From PBB1 sp040400875 (GTDB lineage Bacteria > Pseudomonadota > Gammaproteobacteria > Burkholderiales > Burkholderiaceae_C): a stretch of 64,000 nt of DNA. The translations under genes and the position numbers were made by a program. Positions 34,269 to 43,375 of the stretch are shown here, piece after piece (positions within the stretch are counted from its first letter, which is position 1; each line of letters opens with the position of its first letter). The stretch is taken from NCBI GenBank assembly GCA_040400875.1, contig JBBAPK010000002.1, positions 70,970-134,969 of the forward strand, read 5' to 3'. The notes below the pieces were generated by a model. The model had not been told where the DNA came from. It did no database searches and saw only the letters and a program-made list of their open reading frames with translations.

Positions 34269-37181
34269 ATGCAAGCGATCTCCGTCAGCTCCGACCCCTT
34301 GGTTCAAAACCCCCAGCGTGTGGCAGCGCTTGCTGCGCCGACGGCTTCTGCGTATGAGTCCTTTCACATCATTCGCCGAAACGGCGCGGTGGTGGCGTTT
34401 GAACCCAGCAAGATCGCGGTCGCGCTGATGAAGGCGTTTTTGGCGGTTCATGGCACGCAAGGCGCGGCATCGGCCAGCGTGCGAGAAACCGTCGACGTTC
34501 TCACCGAGTCGGTGGTGCGCGCGCTGTTGCGTTCGCGTCCGGGAGGCGGCACCTTCCACATCGAAGACGTGCAAGACCAAGTCGAGCTCGGCCTGATGCG
34601 GGGCAGCCACCATGAAGTGGCCCGTGCTTACGTGCTGTACCGCGAGCGTCGCTCTCAAGAGCGCTCGAAGCAGGCGCAGCCCGTGATCACTGCCGAAGTC
34701 GCGCTCAACGTGCTCGACGGTGGTCAGCGCGTGCCGCTCGACTGGGCACGTTTGCACACGATCGTGCAGGCCGCTTGCGAAGGTCTGGGCGACGATGTGC
34801 GCCCCGAGCCCATCCTGGCGGAAACCCGGCGCAATCTCTACGACGGCGTGCCCATCGACGAGGTGCACAAGGCTTCGATCCTGGCGTCGCGCACGCTGAT
34901 CGAAAAAGACCCCGGCTACACCCGCGTGACCGCGCGCTTGCTGCTGCACACCATTCGCCGTGAGATCCTCGGTGAAGAAGTACTTCAGTCCGACATGCAC
35001 GCGCGCTACGCCGAATACTTCCCGGGCTACATCAAGCAAGGTGTGAATGCCGAGCTGCTTGACGAGAAGATGATGCAGTTCGATCTGGCACGTCTGGGCG
35101 CCGCCTTGAAGGCCGATCGCGATCTGCAGTTTGATTACCTGGGTCTGCAGACCCTGTACGACCGCTATTTCCTGCACATCGATGAGCAACGCATCGAGAT
35201 GCCGCAAGCGTTTTTCATGCGCGTGGCCATGGGCCTGGCGCTCAATGAAATCGACCGCGAAGCGCGTGCGATCGAGTTCTACGAAGTGCTTTCGACCTTC
35301 GACTTCATGAGCTCGACGCCCACGCTGTTCAATGCCGGTACGCGGCGCTCGCAGCTGTCGAGCTGCTACCTGACCACCGTGGCCGATGACCTCGACGGCA
35401 TCTACGAGGCCTTGAAAGAAAACGCCTTGCTGTCGAAGTTTGCTGGCGGTCTGGGCAACGACTGGACCAATGTGCGCGCGCTGGGCAGCCACATCAAGGG
35501 CACCAACGGCAAGAGCCAGGGCGTGGTGCCTTTCCTGAAGGTGGTCAACGACACCGCCGTGGCGGTCAATCAGGGTGGCAAGCGCAAGGGCGCGGTGTGT
35601 GCCTATCTCGAGAGCTGGCACCTCGACATGGAAGAGTTCCTCGAGCTGCGCAAGAACACCGGTGACGACCGTCGCCGCACGCACGACATGAACACCGCGA
35701 ACTGGATCCCCGATCTGTTCATGAAGCGCGTCATGGAAGGCACCGACTGGACGCTGTTCTCGCCGAGCAGTTGCCCTGATCTGCACGACAAGTTCGGCCG
35801 CGACTTCGAGCTGGCTTACACCGCCTATGAGGCGCGTGCGGCCAGCGGCGAGCTCAAGCTGCACAAGAAGGTGCCAGCGCGTGATCTTTGGCGCAAGATG
35901 CTGTCGATGCTGTTCGAGACCGGGCACCCCTGGATCACCTACAAGGACGCCTGCAATGTGCGCTCGCCGCAGCAGCATGTGGGCGTGGTGCACTCGAGCA
36001 ACCTGTGCACCGAGATCACGCTCAACACCAGCGAGACCGAAATCGCGGTGTGCAACCTGGGTTCGGTGAACCTGGCGCGCCACCTGGTGGACGGCCCCGA
36101 CGGCAAGCAGATCGACCATGCCAAGCTCAAGCGCACGGTGTCGACCGCCATGCGCATGCTCGACAACGTGATCGACATCAACTACTACGCGGTCAAGAAG
36201 GCGCGCGACTCGAACCTGCGCCATCGGCCGGTGGGCCTGGGCATCATGGGCTTTCAAGATGCGCTGCATGAATTGCGCGTGCCCTATGCGTCCGAAGCCG
36301 CAGTCCAGTTTGCCGACAGTTCGATGGAAGCCGTGTGCTACCACGCCTACTGGGCTTCGACCGACCTTGCCGCCGAGCGTGGCCGGTACTCCAGCTACCC
36401 CGGCTCGCTGTGGGACCGCGGCATCTTGCCGATCGATTCGCTCGATCTGCTGGCCGAAGCGCGCGGCGGCTACGTCGAAGTCGATCGCAGCAGCACCCTG
36501 GACTGGAGCCTTCTTCGCGCCCGCATCGCCGAGCACGGCATGCGCAATTCCAACTGCGTGGCCATTGCCCCCACCGCCACCATCTCCAACATCATTGGTG
36601 TCAGCGCGTCGATCGAGCCCTCGTTTGGCAACCTGTCAGTCAAGGCCAATCTTTCGGGCGACTTCACGGTGCTTAACGAGTACCTGGTGCGCGACCTGAA
36701 GCAGCTCGGCTTGTGGGACGACGTGATGGTGATGGACCTCAAGCATTTCGAAGGCTCGCTGCGCCGCATCGACCGCGTGCCTGAAGACCTGAAAGTGCTG
36801 TACGCGACGGCCTTCGAGATCGAGACGCAGTGGCTGGTCGAGGCGGCGGCCCGCAGGCAGAAGTGGATCGATCAGGCGCAGTCACTGAACATCTACATGG
36901 CGGGCGTGTCGGGCAAGAAGCTCGATGAAACCTACAAGCTGGCATGGATTCGCGGCCTGAAGACCACCTACTACCTGCGCACCATGGGCGCCACGCACGC
37001 CGAGAAGTCCACGGTCAAGTCGGGGCAACTCAATGCGGTCAGCAGCGGTGCAGCGTCTGGCGACAGCGTTTCGGTGCTGGCACCGGCCCAGCCCATCACG
37101 GTGGCGGCCCAGCCGCAGCCGGCCGCCACCGACGTCAAGGTGTGCGCCATCGACAACCCGGATTGCGAAGCCTGCCAGTGA
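34269..37181 (+). CDS. nrdA: Class Ia ribonucleotide reductase, alpha subunit NrdA
   Basis: 970 residues, the long form with two N-terminal ATP-cone-like regions: about 28-120 (FHIIRRNGAVVAFEPSKIAVAL) and 135-235. Catalytic features: NAGTRRSQLSSCYLTT (first redox Cys), NLCTEITLNTSETE (Asn, radical Cys and Glu; the second redox Cys in IAVCNLGSVN follows), paired tyrosines in LKTTYYLRTMG for radical transfer, and the C-terminal redox pair in DNPDCEACQ. It reduces ribonucleoside diphosphates with NrdB. The ATP-cones allow dATP inhibition. The start at 34269 (MQAISVSSDPLVQ) follows AAGAAAAGG. Confidence 0.95.
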   Translation: MQAISVSSDPLVQNPQRVAALAAPTASAYESFHIIRRNGAVVAFEPSKIAVALMKAFLAVHGTQGAASASVRETVDVLTESVVRALLRSRPGGGTFHIEDVQDQVELGLMRGSHHEVARAYVLYRERRSQERSKQAQPVITAEVALNVLDGGQRVPLDWARLHTIVQAACEGLGDDVRPEPILAETRRNLYDGVPIDEVHKASILASRTLIEKDPGYTRVTARLLLHTIRREILGEEVLQSDMHARYAEYFPGYIKQGVNAELLDEKMMQFDLARLGAALKADRDLQFDYLGLQTLYDRYFLHIDEQRIEMPQAFFMRVAMGLALNEIDREARAIEFYEVLSTFDFMSSTPTLFNAGTRRSQLSSCYLTTVADDLDGIYEALKENALLSKFAGGLGNDWTNVRALGSHIKGTNGKSQGVVPFLKVVNDTAVAVNQGGKRKGAVCAYLESWHLDMEEFLELRKNTGDDRRRTHDMNTANWIPDLFMKRVMEGTDWTLFSPSSCPDLHDKFGRDFELAYTAYEARAASGELKLHKKVPARDLWRKMLSMLFETGHPWITYKDACNVRSPQQHVGVVHSSNLCTEITLNTSETEIAVCNLGSVNLARHLVDGPDGKQIDHAKLKRTVSTAMRMLDNVIDINYYAVKKARDSNLRHRPVGLGIMGFQDALHELRVPYASEAAVQFADSSMEAVCYHAYWASTDLAAERGRYSSYPGSLWDRGILPIDSLDLLAEARGGYVEVDRSSTLDWSLLRARIAEHGMRNSNCVAIAPTATISNIIGVSASIEPSFGNLSVKANLSGDFTVLNEYLVRDLKQLGLWDDVMVMDLKHFEGSLRRIDRVPEDLKVLYATAFEIETQWLVEAAARRQKWIDQAQSLNIYMAGVSGKKLDETYKLAWIRGLKTTYYLRTMGATHAEKSTVKSGQLNAVSSGAASGDSVSVLAPAQPITVAAQPQPAATDVKVCAIDNPDCEACQ

Positions 37182-37254
37182 GTTCTTGTCTTGCGATTCT
37201 GTGTCGCAGAGCAACATTTTCGTTGAGGTCATTCAGTTATCCGGCAAGTAATGC

Positions 37255-37283
37255 TTTGTGTTTTGTCACATTGCTTGGATAAT
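37255..37283 (+). promoter_or_regulatory. Possible promoter upstream of nrdB
   Basis: A good -10 (GATAAT, 37278-37283) with a poor -35 (TTTGTG) 17 bases upstream, in the 124-base nrdA-nrdB gap. The gap also holds a short hairpin, TGCGA/TCGCA with a 7-base loop, at about 37191-37207. A secondary start for nrdB is possible; readthrough from nrdA is equally likely. Confidence 0.3.
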
Positions 37284-37305
37284 CGCTAGTTACTTAAGGT
37301 ACACC

Positions 37306-38505
37306 ATGCTGTCTTGGAAAGAAGAAACCAAATCGATGCCCGCACCTCAGGCCGCGTTCCTGAAGCCTGTGGCTGCCGGTGGGTTTCATGATGAAATGAT
37401 CGAGATGATGGCCGCAACTGCGGCACAGCCGCACGGCTTGCCCGTTGAGCCGGTTATCCGGCCGGCACAGGCCAAACCGGTCGAAGGCCGACGTGTGGTG
37501 GCGGCGGACAAGCGGATCATCAACGGCCGCACCGATGTCAACCAACTGGTCCCATTCAAATACAAATGGGCCTGGGAAAAATATTTGGCTACCTGTGCAA
37601 ACCACTGGATGCCGCAAGAGGTCAACATGTCGCGCGACATCGCGACATGGAAAGATCCAAATGGCCTGAGCGATGACGAGCGCCGCATCATCATGCGCAA
37701 CCTCGGCTTTTTCGTCACGGCCGATTCCCTGGCTGCCAATAACATCGTGCTGGGCACTTACCGCCACATCACTGCGCCTGAATGCCGTCAATTCCTGCTG
37801 CGCCAGGCTTTTGAAGAGGCCATTCATACTCATGCCTATCAGTACATCGTTGAATCCCTGGGGTTGGACGAAGCCGAAATCTTCAACGCCTACAACGAGG
37901 TGGCCTCCATCCGTGACAAGGACCAGTTCCTGATCCCGTTCATCGAGGCGATCATGGATCCCGGATTCCGCACCGGAACGCTGGAAGACGATCAGACGCT
38001 GCTGAAGTCGCTGATTGTTTTCGCGTGCCTGATGGAAGGGTTGTTTTTCTACGTCGGATTCACCCAGATTCTGGCCTTGGGTCGCCAGAACAAGATGACC
38101 GGGGCATCAACGCAGTATCAGTACATCTTGCGTGATGAGTCCATGCACTGCAATTTTGGGATCGACCTGATCAACCAGATCAAACTCGAGAACCCACTGC
38201 TTTGGACTGCCGAATTCAAGGCCGAAATCAAGGCGCTTTTCCTGAAGGCTGTCGATCTTGAGTATCGGTACGCCGAGGACACCATGCCGCGTGGTGTTCT
38301 AGGTATGAACGCTTCCATGTTCAAGGGTTATTTGAGGTACATTGCGAATCGCCGTGCGACGCAAATCGGTCTCGAGGCGCTTTTCCCGAACGAGGAAAAC
38401 CCCTTTCCCTGGATGAGCGAGATGATTGATTTGAAGAAGGAAGGCAATTTCTTCGAGGTGCGCGTGACCGAATATCAATCGGGCGGCGCGCTCTCGTGGG
38501 ACTGA
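37306..38505 (+). CDS. nrdB: Class Ia ribonucleotide reductase, beta subunit NrdB
   Basis: 399 residues. Diiron ligands and the radical tyrosine can be read: Asp in MSRDIATWKDPNG, the E-x2-H-x3-Y set in EEAIHTHAYQYI (Glu, His and the radical Tyr), Glu in LMEGLFFYVGF, and Glu and His in LRDESMHCNFGID. So a classical Tyr-radical enzyme, not a Phe-substituted manganese-iron type. NrdB supplies the radical to NrdA. The N-terminal 70 residues are a long variable extension. ATG 37306 (MLSWKEETKSM) is chosen; in-frame codons upstream are poorly supported. Sequence is visibly more AT-rich than nrdA. Confidence 0.95.
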   Translation: MLSWKEETKSMPAPQAAFLKPVAAGGFHDEMIEMMAATAAQPHGLPVEPVIRPAQAKPVEGRRVVAADKRIINGRTDVNQLVPFKYKWAWEKYLATCANHWMPQEVNMSRDIATWKDPNGLSDDERRIIMRNLGFFVTADSLAANNIVLGTYRHITAPECRQFLLRQAFEEAIHTHAYQYIVESLGLDEAEIFNAYNEVASIRDKDQFLIPFIEAIMDPGFRTGTLEDDQTLLKSLIVFACLMEGLFFYVGFTQILALGRQNKMTGASTQYQYILRDESMHCNFGIDLINQIKLENPLLWTAEFKAEIKALFLKAVDLEYRYAEDTMPRGVLGMNASMFKGYLRYIANRRATQIGLEALFPNEENPFPWMSEMIDLKKEGNFFEVRVTEYQSGGALSWD

Positions 38506-38684
38506 TTTGAGCAGATACGATTTCCAAATCGAGTAGTGCTGACACAGAAGCAGCCCCCGATTTGATACCCAATTCATCGCACCGTGGCGCCTTCTCAGGC
38601 AGTTTTCGGGTGATGAATAACTGTCCGAGGCCGGCTCTTGCGGGAACACGACAGTGCTTCTTTAACTGAATAAGGAGAAACGTA

Positions 38685-39102
38685 ATGGCAACTGCGAAAA
38701 AGGCCGCTCCGGCCAAGAAAGCCGCCCCTGCGAAGAAGGCAGCACCCGCGAAGAAGGTAGCCGCACCTGCGAAGAAGGCAGCACCTGCGAAGAAGGCAGC
38801 TCCTGCGAAGAAGGCAGCTCCTGCGAAGAAGGCAGCTCCTGCGAAGAAGGCAGCTCNNNNNNNNNNNNNNNNNNNNNNNNNNNNNNNNNNNNNNNNNNNN
38901 NNNNNNNNNNNNNNNNNNNNNNNNNNNNNNNNNNNNNNNNNNNNNNNNNNNNNNNNCTGCGAAGAAGGCAGTTACCAAACCTGCCGCTCCCGCCGCCAAG
39001 CCCGCCGCCAAGAAGGCTGCAGCCAAGCCTGCGGCTCCGGCTGCAAAGACTGCGCTCAGCCCTCAGGCAGCCTGGCCGTTCCCAACGGGAACCAAGCCCT
39101 GA
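38685..39102 (+). CDS. Histone H1-like Ala/Lys/Pro-repeat DNA-binding protein (split by assembly gap)
   Basis: The start MATAKKAAPAKKAAPAKK follows a strong ribosome site (TAAGGAGAAACGTA). The protein is a run of AAPAKK hexapeptides, one interrupted by an extra Val-Ala, then after the gap AKKAVTKPAAPAAKPAAKK and a distinct C-terminus ending PFPTGTKP before TGA at 39100-39102. Such lysine-rich tails are typical of bacterial histone H1-like (HctB/AlgP-type) nucleoid proteins. The flanks are out of frame as written because the 100 Ns are a placeholder of unknown length; a gap length divisible by three would join them. True protein length is therefore unknown. Confidence 0.85.
38703..38856 (+). 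repeat. 18-base tandem repeats encoding AAPAKK
   Basis: Consecutive copies of an 18-base unit (GCAGCTCCTGCGAAGAAG and variants). The 3' copies are nearly identical and the first few have diverged at synonymous positions. The array runs into the N gap and resumes partly at 38957, so copy number is unresolved. Near-identity of the later units suggests recent expansion by slippage. Confidence 0.9.
38857..38956. other. Assembly gap (100 N)
   Basis: Exactly 100 unknown bases, the conventional size for a gap of unknown length. It lies inside the H1-like tandem repeat, which short reads could not cross. Confidence 0.99.
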
Positions 39103-39141
39103 TTTGGCGGGGCCCGCTCAAGCGGGCTTCGTCAGTCATCA

Positions 39142-39165
39142 AACCCGGAATGTCCGGGTTTTTTT
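39142..39165 (+). terminator. Rho-independent terminator after the H1-like gene
   Basis: An 8-bp stem AACCCGGA / TCCGGGTT with a 3-base loop followed by TTTTT, 39 bases after the stop. It also separates this gene from the convergent PfkB kinase gene, whose stop is at 39170. Confidence 0.9.
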
Positions 39166-39169
39166 GCGT

Positions 39170-40075
39170 TCAAAGATCGAATGCTGACCGGTCGATGCGG
39201 TGGTTTTGGCCGCCGCGAGAAGCGATCTTCAGTGCGCCGATGCGGTTGCCGAGTTCGACGCAGCGCAGCAATGACCAGCCCCGTTCCAGCCCATAGAGCA
39301 AGGCGCCTCGAAAGGCGTCGCCGCAACCAGTGGGGTCGAGCACCTCGACGGCTGGCACGCCCGGCACATGGGTGCATTGACCTTGTTCCCACACATCGCA
39401 GCCTTCGGCGCCCAGCGTCACGATGACGCCCGCCAGATGCGAGCTCGACAGCGACTCCAGGGTTTGCCCCGTACGCTCGCACAGCATGCGAGCCTCGTAG
39501 TCATTGAGCGCGACCCAGGTGGCCTGGGCCACGAAGCGCTTGAGTTCGGTGCCATCAAACATCGGCAGGCCCTGGCCAGGATCAAATACGAACGGGATCT
39601 TGGCCACAGCGAGTTGCTGGGCGTGCTCGATCATGGCGTCGCGTCCATCGGGCGCGATGATGGCGATGCGGATGTCTGACCGCGCCGGCACCACCGTCAG
39701 CTGGGCCGATTGCATGGCGCCCGGGTGAAACGCGGTGATCTGGTTGTTGTTGATGTCGGTGATGATGATGGCTTGTGCCGTGAAGCTGTGTTCATCGACA
39801 CGCACGTGGTCTGTGCATACCCCCCAGTTTGACAGCCGTTGCAGGTACTGATCGCCGTCGCTGCCCAGCGCAGCCAGCACCAGCGGTTCGCCGCCGAGTT
39901 GGCTGAGCGTGTAGGCGATGTTGCCGGCGCATCCGCCGAACTCGCGGCGCAGTGTTGGCACCAGAAACGACACGTTCAGGATGTGCACCTGCTCGGGCAG
40001 GATCTGTTCGGCAAAGCGGCCGCCGAAGGTGGTGATGGTGTCGAACGCGAGAGATCCGCAAATCAAGGCAGGCAT
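39170..40075 (-). CDS. PfkB-family carbohydrate/nucleoside kinase (adenosine kinase-like)
   Basis: 301 residues from ATG 40075. The first PfkB signature region is FGGCAGNIAYTLSQLGG near residue 45, and the second carries the catalytic Asp and anion hole, LDPTGCGDAFRGALLYGLE near residue 250. The N-terminus MPALICGSLAFDTITTFGGR and the GGCAGN motif resemble the adenosine-kinase-like branch of Burkholderiales. The substrate is not certain from sequence. It is last in the accBC-prmA-DUF3426 run on the minus strand, 24 bases after the DUF3426 gene. Confidence 0.9.
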   Translation of the reverse strand: MPALICGSLAFDTITTFGGRFAEQILPEQVHILNVSFLVPTLRREFGGCAGNIAYTLSQLGGEPLVLAALGSDGDQYLQRLSNWGVCTDHVRVDEHSFTAQAIIITDINNNQITAFHPGAMQSAQLTVVPARSDIRIAIIAPDGRDAMIEHAQQLAVAKIPFVFDPGQGLPMFDGTELKRFVAQATWVALNDYEARMLCERTGQTLESLSSSHLAGVIVTLGAEGCDVWEQGQCTHVPGVPAVEVLDPTGCGDAFRGALLYGLERGWSLLRCVELGNRIGALKIASRGGQNHRIDRSAFDL

Positions 40076-40099
40076 TGAAGCTCCGGGCAAGGGGTCATA

Positions 40100-41086
40100 T
40101 CAGGGATAAAAAACTTCGACGGTGTAACCGCTGACCTTTTGGCCATCGACCGCCAGATGCACCTGCAACGGGGTGTTGACCTCGGGGGCGAGTTGCAGCG
40201 GCGCGGCATTGAATTCAGCTGGTAACAAGGCGCGCCGCGAAATCACCTCGCCGTCGGCGCCGCTCAGCGTGAGATCCACCGCAGGCATGGCCAGCGGGAG
40301 CGAGCTCTGGTTGAGCAGGGTGACGGTCAAGGTCAAGGCCTCAGGGGCATCGGTTCGTTCGATGGCGTTGAGCGCCGAGCTGTCGATCCTCACGGACGCG
40401 AGATGCCGCAAAGGCTCGATGCTGCAGCCAGCCCAATCGCAATACCGCGTCAGCCCAGGCTGGGCCATCGGCCACTGCCCAGCGATGAGGTTGCGAAAGT
40501 GTTGTGTGGCCTGTGCCGCCAGGCCCAGCACCAGCAGCAGCGACAGCAGGCCGAGCATCAGACGCACCGGCGTGCTTTGCCAACGCTCGTTGCGTTGAGC
40601 CTGAAGAACGAAACCCGGCGCGCTGGCCGAGTCGGTCATGGGTTCGAGCAACTCGGGGCCATCGTCAGGCTCCCGCTGGGCCGTGAACGCACCCTCGAAC
40701 CGCGTGGCGGTCATGTCAAAGGCCGCATCCTGGTGGTCAGTAGGCAAGGGCGTTTTGTAGTCATGGAAAGCCGGTATTGATTCCAACGACGCGCGGGCCG
40801 CCGCGCCAACGCCTAGGGGCGGCTCCGACCCGTCAGACGGCTCAGGCACCGACTGCTCGTGCGAGGAGAAATTCTCTTTGGTGGCTTCGGTCGCCAGGGT
40901 GTCATCGGCGGCTGCGGGCTCGTCCCAGGCCGGCGGCGCGTCGTGTTCCAGATCGAACAGGCCTTGCTCGGCATTGAACACCGTGTGACAGCGGCCGCAC
41001 CGCACCCAGCCTTCGGACACCTTGAGCTGGTCGACAACGACCCGGAAGATCGTTCCGCACGAGGTGCAACGGGTGGCGAAACTCAT
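40100..41086 (-). CDS. DUF3426 zinc-ribbon membrane protein
   Basis: 328 residues from ATG 41086. The N-terminal MJ0042-type zinc ribbon is MSFATRCTSCGTIFRV...WVRCGRCHTVFNAEQG, two C-x2-C pairs. An acidic, low-complexity linker follows, then a single membrane helix near residue 185 (LMLGLLSLLLVLGLAA) and a DUF3426 periplasmic domain of about 130 residues ending VEVFYP. The role is unknown. It lies between prmA and the PfkB kinase, an order common in Burkholderiales, and 22 bases after prmA. Confidence 0.88.
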   Translation of the reverse strand: MSFATRCTSCGTIFRVVVDQLKVSEGWVRCGRCHTVFNAEQGLFDLEHDAPPAWDEPAAADDTLATEATKENFSSHEQSVPEPSDGSEPPLGVGAAARASLESIPAFHDYKTPLPTDHQDAAFDMTATRFEGAFTAQREPDDGPELLEPMTDSASAPGFVLQAQRNERWQSTPVRLMLGLLSLLLVLGLAAQATQHFRNLIAGQWPMAQPGLTRYCDWAGCSIEPLRHLASVRIDSSALNAIERTDAPEALTLTVTLLNQSSLPLAMPAVDLTLSGADGEVISRRALLPAEFNAAPLQLAPEVNTPLQVHLAVDGQKVSGYTVEVFYP

Positions 41087-41108
41087 CGGGCCATCATGCC
41101 ATGCAGCC

Positions 41109-42011
41109 TCAATCGGCGCGATGGGCACTCATCAGGATCCAGCCGTCCTCGGCGTCGACTGTTTGCAGCGTCATCCAGGGCGCGTAGGCGTCGATCAACT
41201 CGTCAGCTTGTCGCTGAAGGATGCCTGCGAGCACCAGGTCTCCGCCTGCTTGCACATGGGCTGAGAGCAGCGGCGCCATCAACTTGAGCGGCGTGGCCAG
41301 GATGTTGGCCAGCACCAGCGGGTACTCGCCGCGGGACATGTCAGGCAAGCCCGCGCGCACCACCACGCCGTTGGCCTGCGCGTTGGCCGCCGTGGCTTCC
41401 ACGGCATCGGGATCAATGTCCACCGCATCGATGCCGCGAGCGCCGTGAAGGGCCGCACCGATGGCAAGAATGCCTGAGCCGCAACCGTAGTCGAGCACCC
41501 GCGACCAGCGTTCGCTGCGCTCGGCCGGTTGCTGTGCAATCCAGCGCAGGCACATTCGCGTGGTCGGGTGCGTGCCGGTGCCGAACGCCATGCCGGGGTC
41601 GAGGCGAATCACGTGAGTGGCCTCTACCGGCGTGTCGTGCCAGCTCGGCACCACCCAGAAATGCGGCGTCACCGGCACCGGCGTGAACTGCGACTGCGTC
41701 AGGCGCACCCAGTCCTGATCGGCCAGTGCGGTGATCGACTGCAGTTGCACAGCGCTGGCCCAGTCCTGTGCGAGCAGCAGATCTGCGGCTTCTTGGGCGG
41801 CATCGGCCTCGTTGAAAAGCGCCTTGACGATCGAGCGATCCCAGCCGCCGCGTGGTGCTGGCATGCCGGGTTCGCCGAACAAGGCGCGCTCGGCGTCGGT
41901 GTCGGCATCTGCATCTTCAACGGACACCGACAGTGCGCCGAGTTCATCCATCAACGCGTCGCTCACCGATTCGGCTTCGTCTTCAGGACACAGCAACAGC
42001 AGCTCGACCAT
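41109..42011 (-). CDS. prmA: Ribosomal protein L11 methyltransferase PrmA
   Basis: 300 residues. The N-terminal substrate-recognition domain is MVELLLLCPEDEAESVSDAL; the methyltransferase domain has DPGMAFGTGTHPTTRMCL near residue 145, the SAM motif LDYGCGSGILAIGAALHGA near residue 177 and the NILATPL catalytic segment. PrmA trimethylates ribosomal protein L11. It follows accC by one base, so it is in the accB-accC operon. Confidence 0.95.
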   Translation of the reverse strand: MVELLLLCPEDEAESVSDALMDELGALSVSVEDADADTDAERALFGEPGMPAPRGGWDRSIVKALFNEADAAQEAADLLLAQDWASAVQLQSITALADQDWVRLTQSQFTPVPVTPHFWVVPSWHDTPVEATHVIRLDPGMAFGTGTHPTTRMCLRWIAQQPAERSERWSRVLDYGCGSGILAIGAALHGARGIDAVDIDPDAVEATAANAQANGVVVRAGLPDMSRGEYPLVLANILATPLKLMAPLLSAHVQAGGDLVLAGILQRQADELIDAYAPWMTLQTVDAEDGWILMSAHRAD

Positions 42012-42012
42012 C

Positions 42013-43362
42013 TCAACGCTTGCGCCCGCTCATCCACTCCTCAAGGTAGTGGATGCTGGTGCCGCCTTCGACAAACTTCGCATCGACCATCAGTTCGCGG
42101 TGCAGCGGAATGTTGGTCTGTATGCCCTCGATGACGGTCTCGGACAGCGCGATGCGCATGCGCGCGAGCGCTTGCTCCCGGGTATCGCCGTGCACGATGA
42201 TCTTGCCGATCATCGAGTCGTAGTGCGGCGGCACGAAATAGTTCGCGTAGATGTGCGAATCAACCCGCACGCCCGGACCGCCCGGCGCATGCCAGGTGGT
42301 GATGCGCCCCGGCGACGGGGTGAATTTGTAGGGGTCTTCAGCGTTGATGCGGCACTCGATCGAGTGCCCGCGGGTTGCGATCTGTCGCTGCGCGAACGGC
42401 AGCTTTTCCATCGCGGCGATGCGGATTTGCATCTGAACGATGTCAATGCCCGTCACCAGCTCGGTCACCGGGTGCTCGACCTGGATGCGCGTGTTCATCT
42501 CGATGAAGAAGAACTCGCCGTTCTCGTACAAAAACTCGAACGTGCCGGCGCCGCGATAGCCGATCTTCTTGCAGGCGGCAACACAGCGCTCGCCCAGGCG
42601 CTCGATCAATCGGCGCGGGATGCCCGGCGCAGGGGCCTCCTCAAGGATTTTCTGGTGGCGCCGCTGCATCGAACAGTCGCGATCGCCCAGCCACAGCGCG
42701 TTGCGCATCTGGTCGGCCAGCACCTGGATCTCGATGTGCCGTGGCTTTTGCAGGAACTTCTCCATGTAGACCGACGGGTTGCCAAACGCCGCGCCGGCTT
42801 CGGTGCGTGTGGTCTGCACCGCGTGCAGCAAAGCCGCTTCGGTGTGCACCACCCGCATGCCGCGGCCACCGCCGCCGCCGGCCGCCTTGATGATCACCGG
42901 GTAGCCGATGGCGCGCGCGGCCTTGACGGTCTCGCGCAGGTCATCGCCCAGCGCACCCTCGCTGCCCGGCACGCAGGGCACACCCGACTTGATCATGGCC
43001 TGCTTGGCCGACACCTTGTCGCCCATCATGCGGATGCATTCGGGCGTGGGTCCGATGAAGGTGAAGCCGCTGCGCTCCACGCGCTCGGCAAAGTCGGCGT
43101 TCTCAGACAGAAAGCCGTAGCCCGGGTGTATGGCTTCGGCGTCGGTGACCTCGGCCGTCGAGATGATCGCCGGCATGTTGAGGTAGCTCAGCGACGATGC
43201 CGCCGGGCCGATGCACACCGCCTCGTCGGCGAGCTTCACGTATTTGGCGTCGCGGTCGGCTTCGGAGTAAACCACCACCGACTTTATGCCGAGTTCGCGG
43301 CAAGCGCGCTGGATGCGCAGGGCGATTTCCCCGCGGTTCGCGATCAGTATTTTCTTGAACAT
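42013..43362 (-). CDS. accC: Acetyl-CoA carboxylase biotin carboxylase subunit
   Basis: 449 residues from MFKKILIANRGEIALRIQR. The ATP-grasp domain has the glycine-rich loop AAGGGGGRGMRVV near residue 163 and the catalytic FFIEMNTRIQVEHPVTE near residue 284; the C-terminal domain follows. AccC carboxylates the biotin on AccB with ATP and bicarbonate, the first half reaction of fatty-acid synthesis. ATG 43362 is the conserved start. It follows accB by 13 bases. Confidence 0.97.
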   Translation of the reverse strand: MFKKILIANRGEIALRIQRACRELGIKSVVVYSEADRDAKYVKLADEAVCIGPAASSLSYLNMPAIISTAEVTDAEAIHPGYGFLSENADFAERVERSGFTFIGPTPECIRMMGDKVSAKQAMIKSGVPCVPGSEGALGDDLRETVKAARAIGYPVIIKAAGGGGGRGMRVVHTEAALLHAVQTTRTEAGAAFGNPSVYMEKFLQKPRHIEIQVLADQMRNALWLGDRDCSMQRRHQKILEEAPAPGIPRRLIERLGERCVAACKKIGYRGAGTFEFLYENGEFFFIEMNTRIQVEHPVTELVTGIDIVQMQIRIAAMEKLPFAQRQIATRGHSIECRINAEDPYKFTPSPGRITTWHAPGGPGVRVDSHIYANYFVPPHYDSMIGKIIVHGDTREQALARMRIALSETVIEGIQTNIPLHRELMVDAKFVEGGTSIHYLEEWMSGRKR

Positions 43363-43375
43363 CAACAAATCCGCG

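Noticed and set aside
34203..36536. Open frame of 777 codons antisense to nrdA
   Set aside because: It is the mirror of a highly conserved GC-rich gene; composition is His/Val/Gln-rich without any domain, and no ribosome site precedes it.
38685..39296. Frameshift in the H1-like gene
   Set aside because: The apparent frame break comes from the 100-N placeholder; both flanks read as the same Ala/Lys/Pro protein in one consistent frame if the gap is a multiple of three.
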